Origin: Engraulis encrasicolus
Lineage: Eukaryota > Chordata > Actinopteri > Clupeiformes > Engraulidae
Reading direction: 5' to 3'
Assembly (NCBI RefSeq): GCF_034702125.1
Contig: NC_085871.1
Span: forward strand, 36,647,659 to 36,711,658
Length of the DNA: 64,000 nt
Below the pieces are notes generated by a model. The model was not told where the DNA came from. It made no database searches and worked only from the letters and a program-made list of their open reading frames with translations. The position numbers and the translations under genes were made by a program. This document shows, piece by piece, positions 10,981-22,275 of the stretch; the stretch's first letter is position 1; each line of letters starts with the position of its first letter.

Positions 10981-11073
10981 TAGTTAAACCGTAGTCAAAC
11001 CAAAAAAAAACGTACCAAACCATGCTCAAAAAACCATGACATCATGGTTTACCATGGTCGATTTTCGTAGGGG

Positions 11074-11849
11074 TACCTACAACTGTCAAAGCCATTCACA
11101 AGCATGTTTCATATATTAACAGCAAGAAAAAAAAAAAGCTTAACGAATTCTTAAAACACCATTTGTGGGATTATTTACCATGCACTGAACACAAATGGTA
11201 TTAAATTGTTGTGAAGCTTTAAAAAAAATCTCTCTTGCTCAATCTTTTTTAAGAGTGTTGAACCTGGATACACACGTTTTTAAGCTCTATTTCTGAAGGT
11301 ATGAAGTGTGGATCACATGGAGAGCGTAATGAGACGGTTGCCATGCCGATGCAATGCCCCCTGTAAATGAGCAAGGGCACACAGCTTGATCTGACCACCG
11401 TGTCAAGACAGGGCTGGACTGGCCATCTGGCCATACAGAGCTTTTTCCCGATGGGCTCACAGTCCTCAGGGGCCGATGCAGTTATTTATTTGCTTATTTG
11501 TTTGTTTGTTTGTGTGTTTGTTGTTTGTTTGTTTTACTTAGTTCACCCCACTGGTCTTGGTCTTTAAAGATCAACTCCCACTGTTCATTCAATTCATTAA
11601 TACTTCTGTGTCCACAAGTGTTATTGAATGCGTTACGAGTCGGTTTAGTTTCAAAAAGACGTTCTGGTTACTTTTTTCAAGCCGTCTTGTAGGCTAGTTA
11701 AGTGGCTTGTGGACAAACAAAAGGGTTTTCCGGTCTTTCTCATGGATATCCATGATGCAAAAATGAAGCGTCTCTGATTGGCTCCCCACTCCTGCTCTGT
11801 GTGTATCTCAGAGTAGCAACCAGCTGATAGCTGGGCTAAGCTAGGTTTC
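11074..11849. other. Mostly unassigned; one repeat fragment
   Basis: About 11405-11490 (GGGCTGGACTGGCCATCTGG...CCCGATGGGCTCACAGTCC) looks like a fragment of a common fish repeat. A TTTG-rich run sits at 11497-11535. Otherwise nothing is recognised. Confidence 0.45.
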
Positions 11850-13262
11850 GTGGCACCAGCCGTCGCTTGTTTTAGTGGAAAAAAAATTACTCACATGTTT
11901 TTACAAAAATGGGCCGACATAAACCCAAGTGGGCAACTGTGGTGTATCTACCTGGTGTCTGACGACTTTGCTGCCATTACTGCTGCTGAACTGACTGCTG
12001 CCTGCAAAGACTGTCCAGTACTGCAACAGGTGAGACACTACATGCAACATGGTTGGCCACGTACACACAAAGGCCTTGATCCAGCCATCCAACCATACTT
12101 CAAATTACAGACTGAGCTCTCTGCACATGGTGACTGCATCATCCGTGGTAGCCATCGTGTGGTGGTCCCATCAGAGCTCCAGCCTAAACTCATACAGATC
12201 GCACACGACACTCACCAAGGAATCGTGCGTACAAAACAGAGACTCAGAGCACTGTACTGGTGGCCTGGAATGGACGCTAGTGTTCAGGCTGCCATCAAGT
12301 CATGTGTCACGTGCGCACAGCATGACAAGACAGCTGTTGTCAAAGCTGCTCCTCTGACTCCTGTGAGCCTACCCGATGGCGCTTGGGAGAAGCTCGCCAT
12401 CGACATCGTTGGTCCTTACCTCAATGCACCACCTGACTGCCGCTACGCCATAACCATGGTAGATTACTACAGCAAATGGCCAGAGGTTGCGTTCGCCTCT
12501 GAAGTGACCTCCGCCTCCATCATCAAATTCCTGTCCATCGTCTTCAGCCGTGAGGGTAACCCGCTGGAGCTGGTGACCGACAACGGTTCAGTGTTTGTCT
12601 CTGCTGAATTCGAATCCTTCCTCGCCAGCCGAGACATCAAACACCTCCGCAGTTCAGTCTACTACCCACAATGCAACGGAGAAGTTGAGAGATGGAACAG
12701 AGTACTCAAAGACTGTCTTCAAACTGCAGACATTGAAGGCAGACCATGGAAGCAGTTTGTCACTGACTTTCTTTTCTCCTACCGTGCTACACCACACTCA
12801 CTCACACAAGTGTCACCTGCTGAACTCCTGCATGGCCGCCCTCTGAACACAAAGCTGAACATCAGAGGCCTGCCTACAACTCCCAAAACACACGACCATG
12901 CCGCACTCAGAGACACTGTTCATGCAAAACAGGTCAAAGCGAAGGAATACACAGATCGACGCCGCAGTGCACAGGCTTCAACCTTCAAGGTTGGTGACTT
13001 TGTGCGCATCAAAAAGCCTGTGCTGGTCAGAAAAGGTGCTCGCAAGTTCACAGCACCCATTCAGATCACTGCTCAGAAAGGTCCTGCAACCTTTCTCCTC
13101 TCGGATGGCAAAGTGTGGAATGCCAGCCACCTTGCCTTTGCTCCTCCAGACACTGTGCCTGTGACTTTGACTCCACAGCAGCCTGACGAGGCACCTCCTG
13201 CTGCTGTGCCTTTTCGGAGACATGTCCGTCCTCCGGAGTGGCATAAGGATTATGTCACATAA
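11850..13262 (+). CDS. Ty3/Gypsy integrase ORF (C-terminal part of pol)
   Basis: A 470-codon ORF that would insert retrotransposon cDNA into chromosomal DNA. Residues 119-155 form the H2C2 zinc module (H119, H122, C152, C155, with YWWPGMD between). The catalytic core shows D185 (AIDIVGPY), D244 (LVTDNGS) and E280 (CNGEVERWNR), an exact DD35E spacing. The stretch KVGDFVRIKKPV at 380-391 opens the C-terminal domain. Protease, reverse transcriptase and RNase H are absent. The first 35 or so residues come from flanking DNA and a 16 bp LTR stub (11938-11953), so the annotated Met is fortuitous and retroelement coding begins near VSDDFAAIT. The ORF is unbroken, but without an RT or a recognisable promoter it is probably a relic. 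Domestication is possible but unsupported here. Confidence 0.9.
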   Translation: MAPAVACFSGKKITHMFLQKWADINPSGQLWCIYLVSDDFAAITAAELTAACKDCPVLQQVRHYMQHGWPRTHKGLDPAIQPYFKLQTELSAHGDCIIRGSHRVVVPSELQPKLIQIAHDTHQGIVRTKQRLRALYWWPGMDASVQAAIKSCVTCAQHDKTAVVKAAPLTPVSLPDGAWEKLAIDIVGPYLNAPPDCRYAITMVDYYSKWPEVAFASEVTSASIIKFLSIVFSREGNPLELVTDNGSVFVSAEFESFLASRDIKHLRSSVYYPQCNGEVERWNRVLKDCLQTADIEGRPWKQFVTDFLFSYRATPHSLTQVSPAELLHGRPLNTKLNIRGLPTTPKTHDHAALRDTVHAKQVKAKEYTDRRRSAQASTFKVGDFVRIKKPVLVRKGARKFTAPIQITAQKGPATFLLSDGKVWNASHLAFAPPDTVPVTLTPQQPDEAPPAAVPFRRHVRPPEWHKDYVT

Positions 13263-13653
13263 AAAAAGAGAGAGAGAGGAAATGTGATGCTTTACAGTGC
13301 ATTGTTGTGTTTTTTAAAAAGAGTTAAGTGCACTGTACAAAAAAAAGAGAGAAATTCAATGTGTTTAACTGTACATTGTCTTGCTACAATAATACTAATG
13401 TGTTAATGTTAAGTTGTTACAAATTCTGCATTGTTATGCTCAGAGAGAAATTAAGTGCAGCGTTATTCTTCAGCGTTACAGGTAGTTACACTGTTTATCT
13501 ACAGATCAGTTCTTTGTCAGGTACAGTATTATGTGCAGTATACTTTAATGTACTGATCGTATTACTGTCATGTCTCCTTAACATTTTAATGTGGCACTAC
13601 TGTTATGCCATGAGTTTTCCCAGTTTAAATTCTCAGTGAAATGCATTCTTCTT

Positions 13654-13666
13654 AAGAAAAGGGGAA
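13654..13666 (+). other. Polypurine tract of the LTR element
   Basis: AAGAAAAGGGGAA lies two bases upstream of the 3' LTR start, the usual place for the plus-strand primer. Confidence 0.8.
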
Positions 13667-13668
13667 TA

Positions 13669-13823
13669 TGTGGTGTATCTACCTAGCCTCCAGGGGCGCT
13701 GCATATGGTAATGAGATGTACAATTACATGCGTACGCGAGAATGAGAATGAATGAAGTAAAGTGAAGTTCACGTACATTTATCCTCCGTGTATTATTTAC
13801 ATTTCTACTACTAGTATACAACA
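13669..13823 (+). repeat. 3' LTR, about 155 bp
   Basis: Begins TGTGGTGTATC and ends TATACAACA, giving TG...CA termini. It is short for a Gypsy LTR. The start is fixed by the polypurine tract and by the 16 bp match at 11938; the end is less certain (13820 or 13823). Confidence 0.72.
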
Positions 13824-13847
13824 GAAACGCCATTTTTCCAGTGTGAC

Positions 13848-13931
13848 GTACATGCCTTACAAGTTACTTATGCAGGCATTAATTAGTATGTATTAGTGCT
13901 TATAGATGTATTCCTAAAATAAAGTGTTACC
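13848..13931 (+). mobile_element. Right-half fragment of the GGTAACACTTTA MITE
   Basis: Matches the right end of the complete copy at 25974-26258 (TTAGTGC-TATAGATGTAT and CTAAAATAAAGTGTTACC). The left half is absent. Confidence 0.8.
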
Positions 13932-15189
13932 CATAATACTATAGAGATAAGAAGGAGGCAGTGGACTGAGCTAATCATAATACTATCTATAGAGATATAG
14001 GAGGCTGTGTGAGGGGCTGGCCTATGGCAAAAATGCCCTGACGGTTTTTTTGTGTGTGAGTGATCCACACAGCTCTGCAAAGGCCATGTTTTCCGACGGC
14101 ACCCTAGTGGTACTTGGCTCTTCTCTATCTCACTGCTTTGACCTTGCTGACCAGATGTCTGCCGAACAGGAAGGTAGAGTCAGAGCTCACAGTGAGCTAC
14201 ACAGTACAAGACCTTGTATGACTATTCAGCATGTTATTTGGTGACCTCCATTAGCTTAAAGTACTGTAGTCCTGCAGGTTGTCATGGGTCCCACCACCAT
14301 CATAGGCTAGAGATGGGATTTCTGGCTCTTTGGCGGGGTCCGGATCACAGTGGCGCATTGGCCATTCAAAAGACTCTCTCTTTTGAACAGTTTTTAATGA
14401 TTTATTCATAGCATTTTTTGACTCGACCTCTAGGTCATTTTGGTCCAAACAACAACTGATTGTCCTCTTACTAAAGACCGTTTCTGCCACTCTCTGAGGC
14501 AGACTCTTGTGTGAAGGTCACATGTTTAAAACAAATTAAAAATTATTCTTTTAAAAATGGTAGAGTGACTCCCCCAGCTGTGATTTTGTTCCCATTGTTC
14601 ACTTCTAGGAGCCATTCAAAAGAATCGATTCGTGCACGAACATCACAAGACAACACGCCCATATGCCTACATACAAATGTTGTACTTTGTCGATGTCAGC
14701 AGAGTGATATAGGAGGGCCGAAAGATGCATTTTCATAAACTGAGTTTGTAGTATAAGGAAGAATTCCACGGCAGGCATTACATCTGCAATTTTCTTGCTC
14801 ACAACATTTCAGTCGTTCCTGTGAGCAATAAGCATGCATGCATACAGTACATCCAACACACCTGTTCAGATTAAGGTGCAAAACTAAGTGTCCTACTGTA
14901 CTGTACCGTATGCTGAACAAGTTGAGTTTGAACCAAAATATAGAGAACTCTGTTGGAAGAATTATAACGGGCAGAACAGTTGCAGCATGATGGCAAAGTA
15001 GATCATTTTGATAAAATAAAAAGGTTTTCGGCTAATTAAACGTAATCAAAATTGTACTTCAATATTTTTTTCACCAAAAAATCGTTCACTGCATTCTCAA
15101 GGCTATAGACTGGGTCGGCCTTTTATGATAGCTGCCTTACTAAGTGGGAGTGCATTAGTGAAATAAGTGAAAGGGCTTTCATGATGATC
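13932..15189. other. Unassigned
   Basis: Two related GCCATTCAAAAGA motifs (about 14359 and 14611) suggest an old DNA element between them, but no ends were defined. No credible gene. Confidence 0.4.
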
Positions 15190-15191
15190 AC

Positions 15192-15259
<68 letters not shown>
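15190..15259. repeat. (CT)n(CA)n microsatellite
   Basis: A CTCT run of about 23 nt directly joined to a CACA run. Confidence 0.95.
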
Positions 15260-15360
15260 CACTGCAATTTTATGCAGTCTTTCACATTCAAACGAAAATA
15301 CATTCAACTAAGTAATTAAACATTAACATCTCCTTGTCATGCACCTAACAAGAACGAAAA

Positions 15361-15992
15361 CATGGGCAGCCGTGGCCTTGTGGTTAAGGAGATGGACTTT
15401 ATCAGCAGGTTGCAGATTCTAATACCACCCTTACACTCCTTATAGAGCTCGAAAGTGACGTCACTTCCCCCGATTTCATGGGACCTCAACGGCGTTTTTA
15501 GCCGAAAATCGTAGCATGTAATCCAATGGCGGTATTAAAATGATATTTCGATCCCCTTCGAGTTGTGCCAGGAGCTCCATATATATTGTTTCTGATATTT
15601 TTGCTTAATTTTTCGTACGAACCCCCAAACTTTTTAGAAAGCTGTGTTTCTTAACATTTTTCATGCCGACGGCCTCGGAACAAAACATTGATACTTCTGC
15701 ATGAATAATCTTTATCTAGCCTCTTAAACAGCATATTTGTAGCCCAGCGCATATCATGACTGAGATCAGAAGATATTTACTCTCTACCATGTTGTTAGAT
15801 GGTCAGCTTAGGTCCCGTGAAACGCGGAACTAAGGGGCGGGACTTTCGAGCTCTATCTCACTCTATGGCTGAGATGCCCGTGAGCAAGGCACCTAACCCC
15901 ACACGGCTCCAAGGACTGTAGCTAATGCCCTGTACTTAATAGCTGTAAGTCCCTTTGGATAAAAAGCTAAGCGTAATGTAATGTAATGTAAT
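15361..15992 (+). mobile_element. tRNA-derived SINE split by a DNA element
   Basis: The head CAGCCGTGGCCTTGTGGTTA is A-box-like and AGGTTGCAGATTCTAATACC is a degenerate B box. After the insertion at 15442-15856 it resumes with TATGGCTGAGATGCCC, CCCTTTGGATAAAA and a (TGTAA)n tail. The two halves join naturally once the insertion is removed. Confidence 0.8.
15442..15856. mobile_element. 415 bp TIR element, copy 1, inserted in a SINE
   Basis: The ends ATAGAGCTCGAAAGT and ACTTTCGAGCTCTAT are perfect complements. A sibling at 46093-46506 is roughly 94-95% identical by eye across the whole length. No ORF is shared as a protein. The target duplication is not clear. Confidence 0.9.
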
Positions 15993-16111
15993 GCAGCGCT
16001 TTGTCAGATACAGACTCACAGACACATCTCTCATCTCTCACACTTGATGCCTGCACTCCACTTAAGTTAATTCAGGTTAATTAATACCTAACACCCCCCA
16101 CCGCATGCATG

Positions 16112-16113
<2 letters not shown>

Positions 16114-16196
<83 letters not shown>
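16114..16196. repeat. (AC)n microsatellite
   Basis: About 41 uninterrupted AC units. Confidence 0.97.
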
Positions 16197-16198
<2 letters not shown>

Positions 16199-16586
16199 CT
16201 GATAGGCCATGGTGTGAAGAGGAGCAGGGGGAATTGAATTATGCAATATGTGTATAGCAGTGTGTAAACATACATCTTTGACTCTCATACCTACAGTATC
16301 TTCTCTGGACGGGAGGAAATGAACTTTCATAGCTACGTGTGAATAATAGTACTGCACCTTCAGAGCTCTATACACAAGTATCCAAGAAAACAACTCTGCA
16401 GACTCTGTTCTCATAATAATAGCCACATAAAACTGACTGAAATATTAATCTTAAATTTAAACAGAGCATGCCGTCTCCTGCAAACAAGATCAGTAAAACT
16501 AGGTAAGATAGTTTAAACTTTTACCCTAAGTACTGTAAAAGATATTGTTGGTAAATGCAAAATTACATACACGCACACAGGGCACA

Positions 16587-16825
16587 TAGGGCAGTCATGG
16601 GTAAGCGGTTAGGGCGTCAGACTTGTAGCCCAAAGGTTGCCGGTTTGACTCCCGACCCGCCAGGTTGGTGGGGGGAGTAATCACAGTGATCTCCCCCACC
16701 CTCCTCCATGACTGAGGTACCATGAGCACGGTGCCTTTCGTGCAATTTCGTTGTGTGCAGCGTGCAGTGTTCACTTGTGTGCTGTGGAGTGCTGTGTCAC
16801 AATGACAATGGGAGTTGGAGTTGGA
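16587..16825 (+). mobile_element. tRNA-derived SINE, copy 2
   Basis: Same family as 3755-4090: GGTAAGCGGTTAGGG, GGTTTGACTCC (B box with one change) and CGCCAGGTTGGTGGGGGG. A stretch before GTGCAATTTCGTTGTGTGCAG is deleted relative to copy 1. Confidence 0.85.
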
Positions 16826-17644
16826 GGGACAAGGGCGCCGGAACGAGTTTTACAGTGGTGGCGTATTTTTTTCCTCATTCTTTATTTCTTAACAATGTTG
16901 CTGCAGCTGCACTCCACTCATTTGTCTGCAGTAAAAATTGAGAAAGCCTCATTCAGGGAGCCCATTGGTGTGAATGCAAATGCACCACTGCATCCCCCTT
17001 TCCGGCACCTGTGCACTCACATCTTCTTCTACTCAAAATACAGCATGGTGAGACTGAAGCTTTATTTTCGTGTGCATGCCATGTGCTGTATGTAACAGTG
17101 TCATGATCTTCAACCCTGTAGCCTACTGTAGGTTTCATAAAGAACACTTCACAGACTCCACAGGATCCTTCTCAGACTCTGACCTACAAAGTAAAGTGCA
17201 CAGACAGACAAGGAGAGGCGTACTTAACCACCCAGCAAGCTCATATAGTATTGATTGAACAAGGTCTGGACACCTGTGGCGCAAGACCGAGTCAAGCACT
17301 GTGTTCCAGTTCAATTTTTCTTCTCACTCTTTTCTGCTTGCTTCCCCACTGAGAAATGCACTTGGTTACGAAAAAAAATTAAGAAAAATAGAAGGGGGAA
17401 AAAGCAGGTGGTGAGACTGTGGTTCGGTCTGGATTTACTTGGGGGGTTGGTTTTGAAATCAATCCACAGCTTCTCATGCCTGCAGTAAAAAGTTTGAAGA
17501 TCTAGTCATCCAGGCAGACAAAGGTCAGTGGCTCAGTCTAAAATCAGCACATGGAGACTCTTCTTAATGGTGAAGTGTAGACATTTGCAGCAGATTGGCG
17601 GTTCCACATGTCCCAGATCTGTGGTTCCACAGTTCAGTCGAATG
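16826..17644. other. No feature recognised
   Basis: No supported gene or repeat end. Short open frames here carry no recognisable domain. Confidence 0.45.
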
Positions 17645-17850
17645 CCGTTACATTACATTACACCACATTGATTACATTACACCAAGCTGATGCTTTTATC
17701 CAAAGCGACTTACAGTTGTTTTAAGTTCAGGGTATTGGTTACAGTCCCTGGAGCACTGTGGGGTTAGGTGCCTTTCTCAAGGGCACTTCAGCCGTGGAGC
17801 TAGTGGAAGTGTGGGATTTGAACCTGCTCCCCACTGATCTAATGCCCATC
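17645..17850 (-). repeat. Teleost interspersed repeat, SINE-tail type
   Basis: CATTACATTACA repeats, then CTTTTATCCAAAGCGACTTA, GGGGTTAGGTGCC and TTTGAACC. On the minus strand this is the 3' part of a common fish SINE/LINE ending in a (TGTAA)n tail, as in the SINE at 15361. Confidence 0.65.
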
Positions 17851-19210
17851 TGCTTCCCACGACAGCCCATGGCTGCATGCAGTTCTGTCCTGATGGGGGA
17901 AAAGTAAATAGACGTGGACCAGCCCAACCTATTGCAACTTGGGGTCTACCTGCAATTTGAACAACTGTTCGGGGCCCAATAGAACCCAATAGAAAATACA
18001 ACAAACAAATAAATCAACAAATAAATCAACAGCAACACACACACACAAAATATAATTTTGTTTTTTAAAATATGATTTCAAGGCCCACAGTTTGAGAATC
18101 ACTGGTTAGCCAAAGAGAGACATGCGATAGCAAAGAGGTAGGAGGAGAACAAAAACAGAAAATAAGAGTGGATGACAGAGGTGTACACAGGCCAACAGAC
18201 AGACAGGACAAATTGATTTCTCGGTCGAGAGCAATGGCGATGGGATTGTGTATCATGGCGATTTATGTAACCGAGGCAGGTAGGACTGGTAATCTGGCTG
18301 GCATACATGGTATTTTCACGGTAGTCCTCAGGGATCAACGCTTTTGTTTTTAGCTTTTTCCCTACGAGACCGGCACACAATTTGGAAGGGATGACCATTT
18401 GTGTATCCTTAATATATGTGGAGTGAGCCCATCACAACTATGAGAGGAGGGGGTTGGTCTATGGCAAAAAATGCCCAGGCCATTCTTTTGTCCCAGGCCA
18501 GCACTGGTATCCTAACGCTCGCAGTGGAAATAAACATGCCACGGCGACGCTGACACTGATATTGACAGTGGCAGGGGGTCATGTTGTGAGGTGGCGGTGG
18601 AGGCACAGACAAAATGTCACAGCCAAAAACCTCCTGCATGGCATGGTCCTCGAAGCCCCCACCTGCTGTCGGTTTAAATGACCACAGGCTGGGGATAAAG
18701 CGAGGGAGGGAGGGAGGTGCCCAGTACAAGTTACAGTGAATTCAGCACAGAGAGTGGATTTAGAGGATAACTTCAGTCAATTTCAACATGCAGTTGTAAT
18801 GCTCACACTACCCTGGACTTGTCAGTGCTTGAGGTTTTTTTTTTCTTCTTCAGCCTTTTCCGCGATCCTGGTCAATGTAATGGGGCAGCCGTTTGTTTAT
18901 ATTTAAAAAAAAAAAAAAAAGAACATTTTTATTTATTCCCAATAACATCCAAAAGGTTATGCAACATCAGCATACAGCTAGAAAATACCTTTTGGGACAA
19001 TATTTGGAGTAGGCCTATATTAAGAACATTTTTAATGTAAACAAACGTCTGTCCCCATTAGAATAGCTCAGATTGTGGAAAGGGCTGAGTCGAGTACTGA
19101 CAAGTCAAGCATATAGCGTGACCAATACAACAGCATATTGGAATTGGCAGAAGTTATCCTTTAATTAAGTAATTCTAGAGTCACCTCAGAGTACTCTCTA
19201 CCTGTAGGCC
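17851..19210. other. Unassigned
   Basis: Contains a poly-A run near 18904-18919 and ordinary unique-looking sequence. No supported gene. Confidence 0.45.
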
Positions 19211-19213
19211 TAA

Positions 19214-19554
19214 CCGTGCGGTCACACCACGGGCGTTGAACGCGTGGAAAGATGCGGAAGTAACTTTGTATGGGAGAGGAGGCGGCAGATGCGTGAAAAG
19301 CAGCAAAGCGTTTCTAGAGGCGAGGGCGTCAAAAGCCGAGGGCGTCAAAAGTTGAACTTCATCTTAAAATATGCTGCAGGCGTCAACCAATGGAATGTTC
19401 ACATTTTTCTAAACACGAGTGTCGGTTGGTCGAGATGTCTGGCCGAACGCTTCAGGTTGAATCGTTCGCCGCGTTCAACGCCCCTGACCAGTGCTTTCCA
19501 GGCAGGAGTCAGCAGCGTTGTGGCTCTTTCAACGCCGCCGGTGTGACCGCGGCA
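19214..19554. mobile_element. PIF/Harbinger-like MITE
   Basis: GCGGTCACACC (19218) pairs with GGTGTGACCGC (19540), with more complementary GTTGAACGC-type sequence inside, and TAA flanks both sides (19211-19213 and 19555-19557). A 3 bp TWA duplication is typical of the superfamily. Confidence 0.75.
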
Positions 19555-19949
19555 TAAGTGTTGAATTGACACTGCATTTTAACTGTTTTCCTGTCAAGCC
19601 TCATGGTTTGGAGTTCCTATGTGTCTTCCCAGGAGGCTGTATAAAGCTACACAGTAAATGGAGTGGATTTATTTTTAACCCCTTAGCGCAGCACCTATGT
19701 TATAACCTTACTGTCACCAAAATGTTAATGTCTATGTCTTAATCTGTTACTTAAGGCTCTCGGCACTGTCATAGCAATGTTGTTATGATGTTAATTGAGT
19801 ATATTTTCAGCAAATAGTGAATAGGCCCGCCGGCGACCCCATCTGCAGTAAGAGGCTACGTGATTGTACTGTAAACATGGACATCAAAGCACTTCACGTT
19901 AGAGAGTAAGCATCACATTCAAATATTCAGATACCATATGTCGCGTGTC

Positions 19950-19974
19950 GTGTGTGTGTGTGTGTGTGTGTGTA

Positions 19975-20064
<90 letters not shown>

Positions 20065-20107
20065 TGTGTGTGTGTGTGTGTGTGTGTGCGTGTGTGTGTG
20101 TGTGTGT
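19950..20107. repeat. (TG)n microsatellite
   Basis: About 158 bp of TG with a few C substitutions. Val-Cys ORFs across it are artefacts. Confidence 0.97.
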
Positions 20108-20652
20108 TTAGTCTTAAGTATTCAAGTATTAAGAATTCAAATGACAGCAGCTAGTCTCGTTCCAGACTGTTCTGTGTTCTGAAATAGTCCAGGGTTTGGA
20201 TGGGAATTGTCTAAGATCGTTTTTTTGTCTTTGATCATTTTTAAAAGTGCAGAATGAAAGGATGTACGATGAAGCATTTCATTTAATGATCAAATGCATT
20301 AATAGCTAAAAGTCTGTGCCACATTCCATTAAGATTTTGGAGATGATTAAATTTTGTCTGACTTCAGTTGTAGTGTGTGAGAATGTGGCTCCCTCTAAGC
20401 ACTCCTCGAGTGTAGTGCTTTCCAAGTCTTGTAACTCTGAGCTGTGTTTTTTTTAAGTCTCCCAAAAGCATTCATGGCTGACATCACATGCCACAGCTAC
20501 TACAATCATTTTGTTAGGGTTTTTAAGAGCTTGAAGGTTAGGAACTCAGTTCAAGTATAGGCAAACAAAAAAGCATAGCCAGTCTGGCTATGATGGACTA
20601 TTTTGTAAAGGTTCTGTTCACTCCAGTGTAACCATAAAAAAGACCTTTCTTA

Positions 20653-21070
20653 AGGCAGGCATACACTGTGCGATATTTTCGGTCGCAGGTATAAAGCTCC
20701 TTCTCACACTGGAATTTAACGATTTAAAAGTTCACATCTCACGACTTGCGTCCTCACACTATAGCCTACAAACCCATAGTCGGATGCGAGCAGAATGGTC
20801 CCACTATGCGACACAACTGGGGTCTGCAGAGGAGGGAACTTGCGCACCTGAGGACGCGATCAAGGACACCCTATCAATTTGTGCATGTGTAGTCAAATCT
20901 GGTCGTAGCAGTGCTTTAACTGTACAATTTACTCACAAGGAACTACCAGGATTTCTACGACCCTACGATTGCGTGATCGTGAGGTGAAATCGCTTATCGT
21001 TACCTCATGTAGGCCTACAGTCGTGCGAGTGAGAAATCGCGTCAATAAGTCGCACAGTGTAAGCCCGGCT
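20653..21070. mobile_element. PIF/Harbinger-like MITE
   Basis: The left end AGGCAGGCATACACTGTGCG pairs with the right end CGCACAGTGTAAGCCCGGCT, with a few mismatches. TTA flanks both sides (20650-20652 and 21071-21073). The interior repeats TCGTNCGA-like words. No transposase. Confidence 0.72.
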
Positions 21071-21284
21071 TTAGCTTATGTCAGTGTCTATGTTTTCCCC
21101 AAGATATCTACAAATGTCTTCAGTGTCAATAGTCTGAAGTCAGTTCAATTGATGAACAGCTGTTGTGTTCTACATCACGTGTAAGCAGATGCAATATGTA
21201 GGCATATACTGTAGCTAGTGTGGAGTCTAAAAGAAGTTTAATTAATTAAGGATAAATAATTTGATAGAAAATGTTGCACGTGGC

Positions 21285-21375
21285 CTTGTCCATGACTATG
21301 GTACCGTAGTGTTTCACCAGGGACCCTGGTTCGATTCTGGCCATAGGTCATTTCCCGATCCTCCCCTGTCTCTCA
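21285..21375 (+). mobile_element. SINE-like fragment with B box
   Basis: CCCTGGTTCGATTCTGGCC is B-box-like, followed by TCATTTCCCGATCCTCCCC, a body motif of several fish SINEs. The A box is poor. Confidence 0.45.
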
Positions 21376-21380
21376 GAAAC

Positions 21381-22275
21381 AAAAGAAAACATCTCAAACA
21401 AAAGGAGAGGAGGAATTAGAGTGTCAGAATGCGCTCCAGTGCATCTGACTGCTTGATCCAACCGAGTAGAGTGGGCCTCTCCTCTCCAGGCCATTGGCAG
21501 CTAATAATTACCCAAGGTGCAGCTGGTTATTTTGGAAGCCTCTGGGTGCTCCCGATGCCAGTGTGTTCACCGGAGAGGCCTATTTAGATGCTGTCATTCA
21601 GACTGACGGGCAACTTAACCCCCTACTGTCAGCGAACCCTTCCGAAGTCCTTGCTTGTAGGAGAGCAGACACTTGAGGTGAAGCTTTACATGTAGTACTT
21701 AATCTGCTTTCATTTGAAGGTCAAAGTGACATGATGCAATGCGATGAAAACAATAACTGTATGTTTAGATCGAAAGTGGTCAGCGGCAAAGTGTTCAAAT
21801 CGCTGCTAAAGAGCAAAACCCTCAGCTGGACATATACAGCATGAAAGAAACACCTTGATTGTTTTTTCATCCTTACAAAGATGTTTCCACATTTCTTTCA
21901 GCGATTCTCCATGTGGTGAGAGGGTGAGAAGCACTTAAGATTTTCCAGACTCGCCCTCCATTATCAAACACTAAGGAGAAGAAAACGGCCCTGTGTCTGC
22001 AGTTTACAACGGACGAGAAGCAATTCTCTTTCCAATCGGTCACGTAAACAACCACTAAAGTGGAGCATTAAACATTACAGTGTCAGTCTACCAGTTATGT
22101 GACTGGACTTATGTAGCTTCTGTGATTTTTTTTAAAAGGCTTTCCCCTCATAAGTGCATCTACTCATTACAAAGAATTGCCGTACGAAAGCAATCCTAAT
22201 AGCCTATCAACAGTCGATGAGCAAAAAAGCTGCAGAAGGATCAGAAAAGAATAATATAAGGCCTAACAGTATTAT
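21381..22275. other. No feature recognised
   Basis: Unique-looking. The 21470-21680 part has balanced composition and could be conserved non-coding DNA, but this cannot be judged without alignment. Confidence 0.4.

Larger units (their letters stand above)
9586..11073. mobile_element. CCATGG-rich TIR element, copy 1 (with nested elements)
   Basis: The left end CCCTTACGAAAATCGACC pairs with GGTCGATTTTCGTAGGGG at the right (one mismatch). TA flanks both sides (9584-9585 and 11074-11075). Both sub-terminal regions are packed with CCATGGTTTT words in both orientations. The same architecture recurs at 56380-57373. Inside are a tRNA-SINE (9890-10060) and a Tc1-like element (10111-10980), leaving about 0.6 kb of original sequence and no transposase of its own. 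Confidence 0.8.
11938..13823 (+). mobile_element. Internally deleted Ty3/Gypsy LTR retrotransposon
   Basis: Bounded by a 16 bp remnant of the 5' LTR (TGTGGTGTATCTACCT) and a full 3' LTR beginning with the same 16 bases at 13669. The 5 bp flanks gcaac (11933-11937) and gaaac (13824-13828) differ at one position and may be the target duplication. A deletion has removed nearly all of the 5' LTR plus gag, protease, RT and RNase H. The 13263-13653 stretch between ORF and LTR is non-coding. Confidence 0.75.

Noticed and set aside
12595..13164. Alternative frames inside the integrase ORF
   Set aside because: Shadows of the integrase reading frame; the integrase frame alone carries the zinc module and DD35E motifs.
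17255..17488. 77-codon plus-strand frame
   Set aside because: Lys-rich chance frame with no domain and no splice context.
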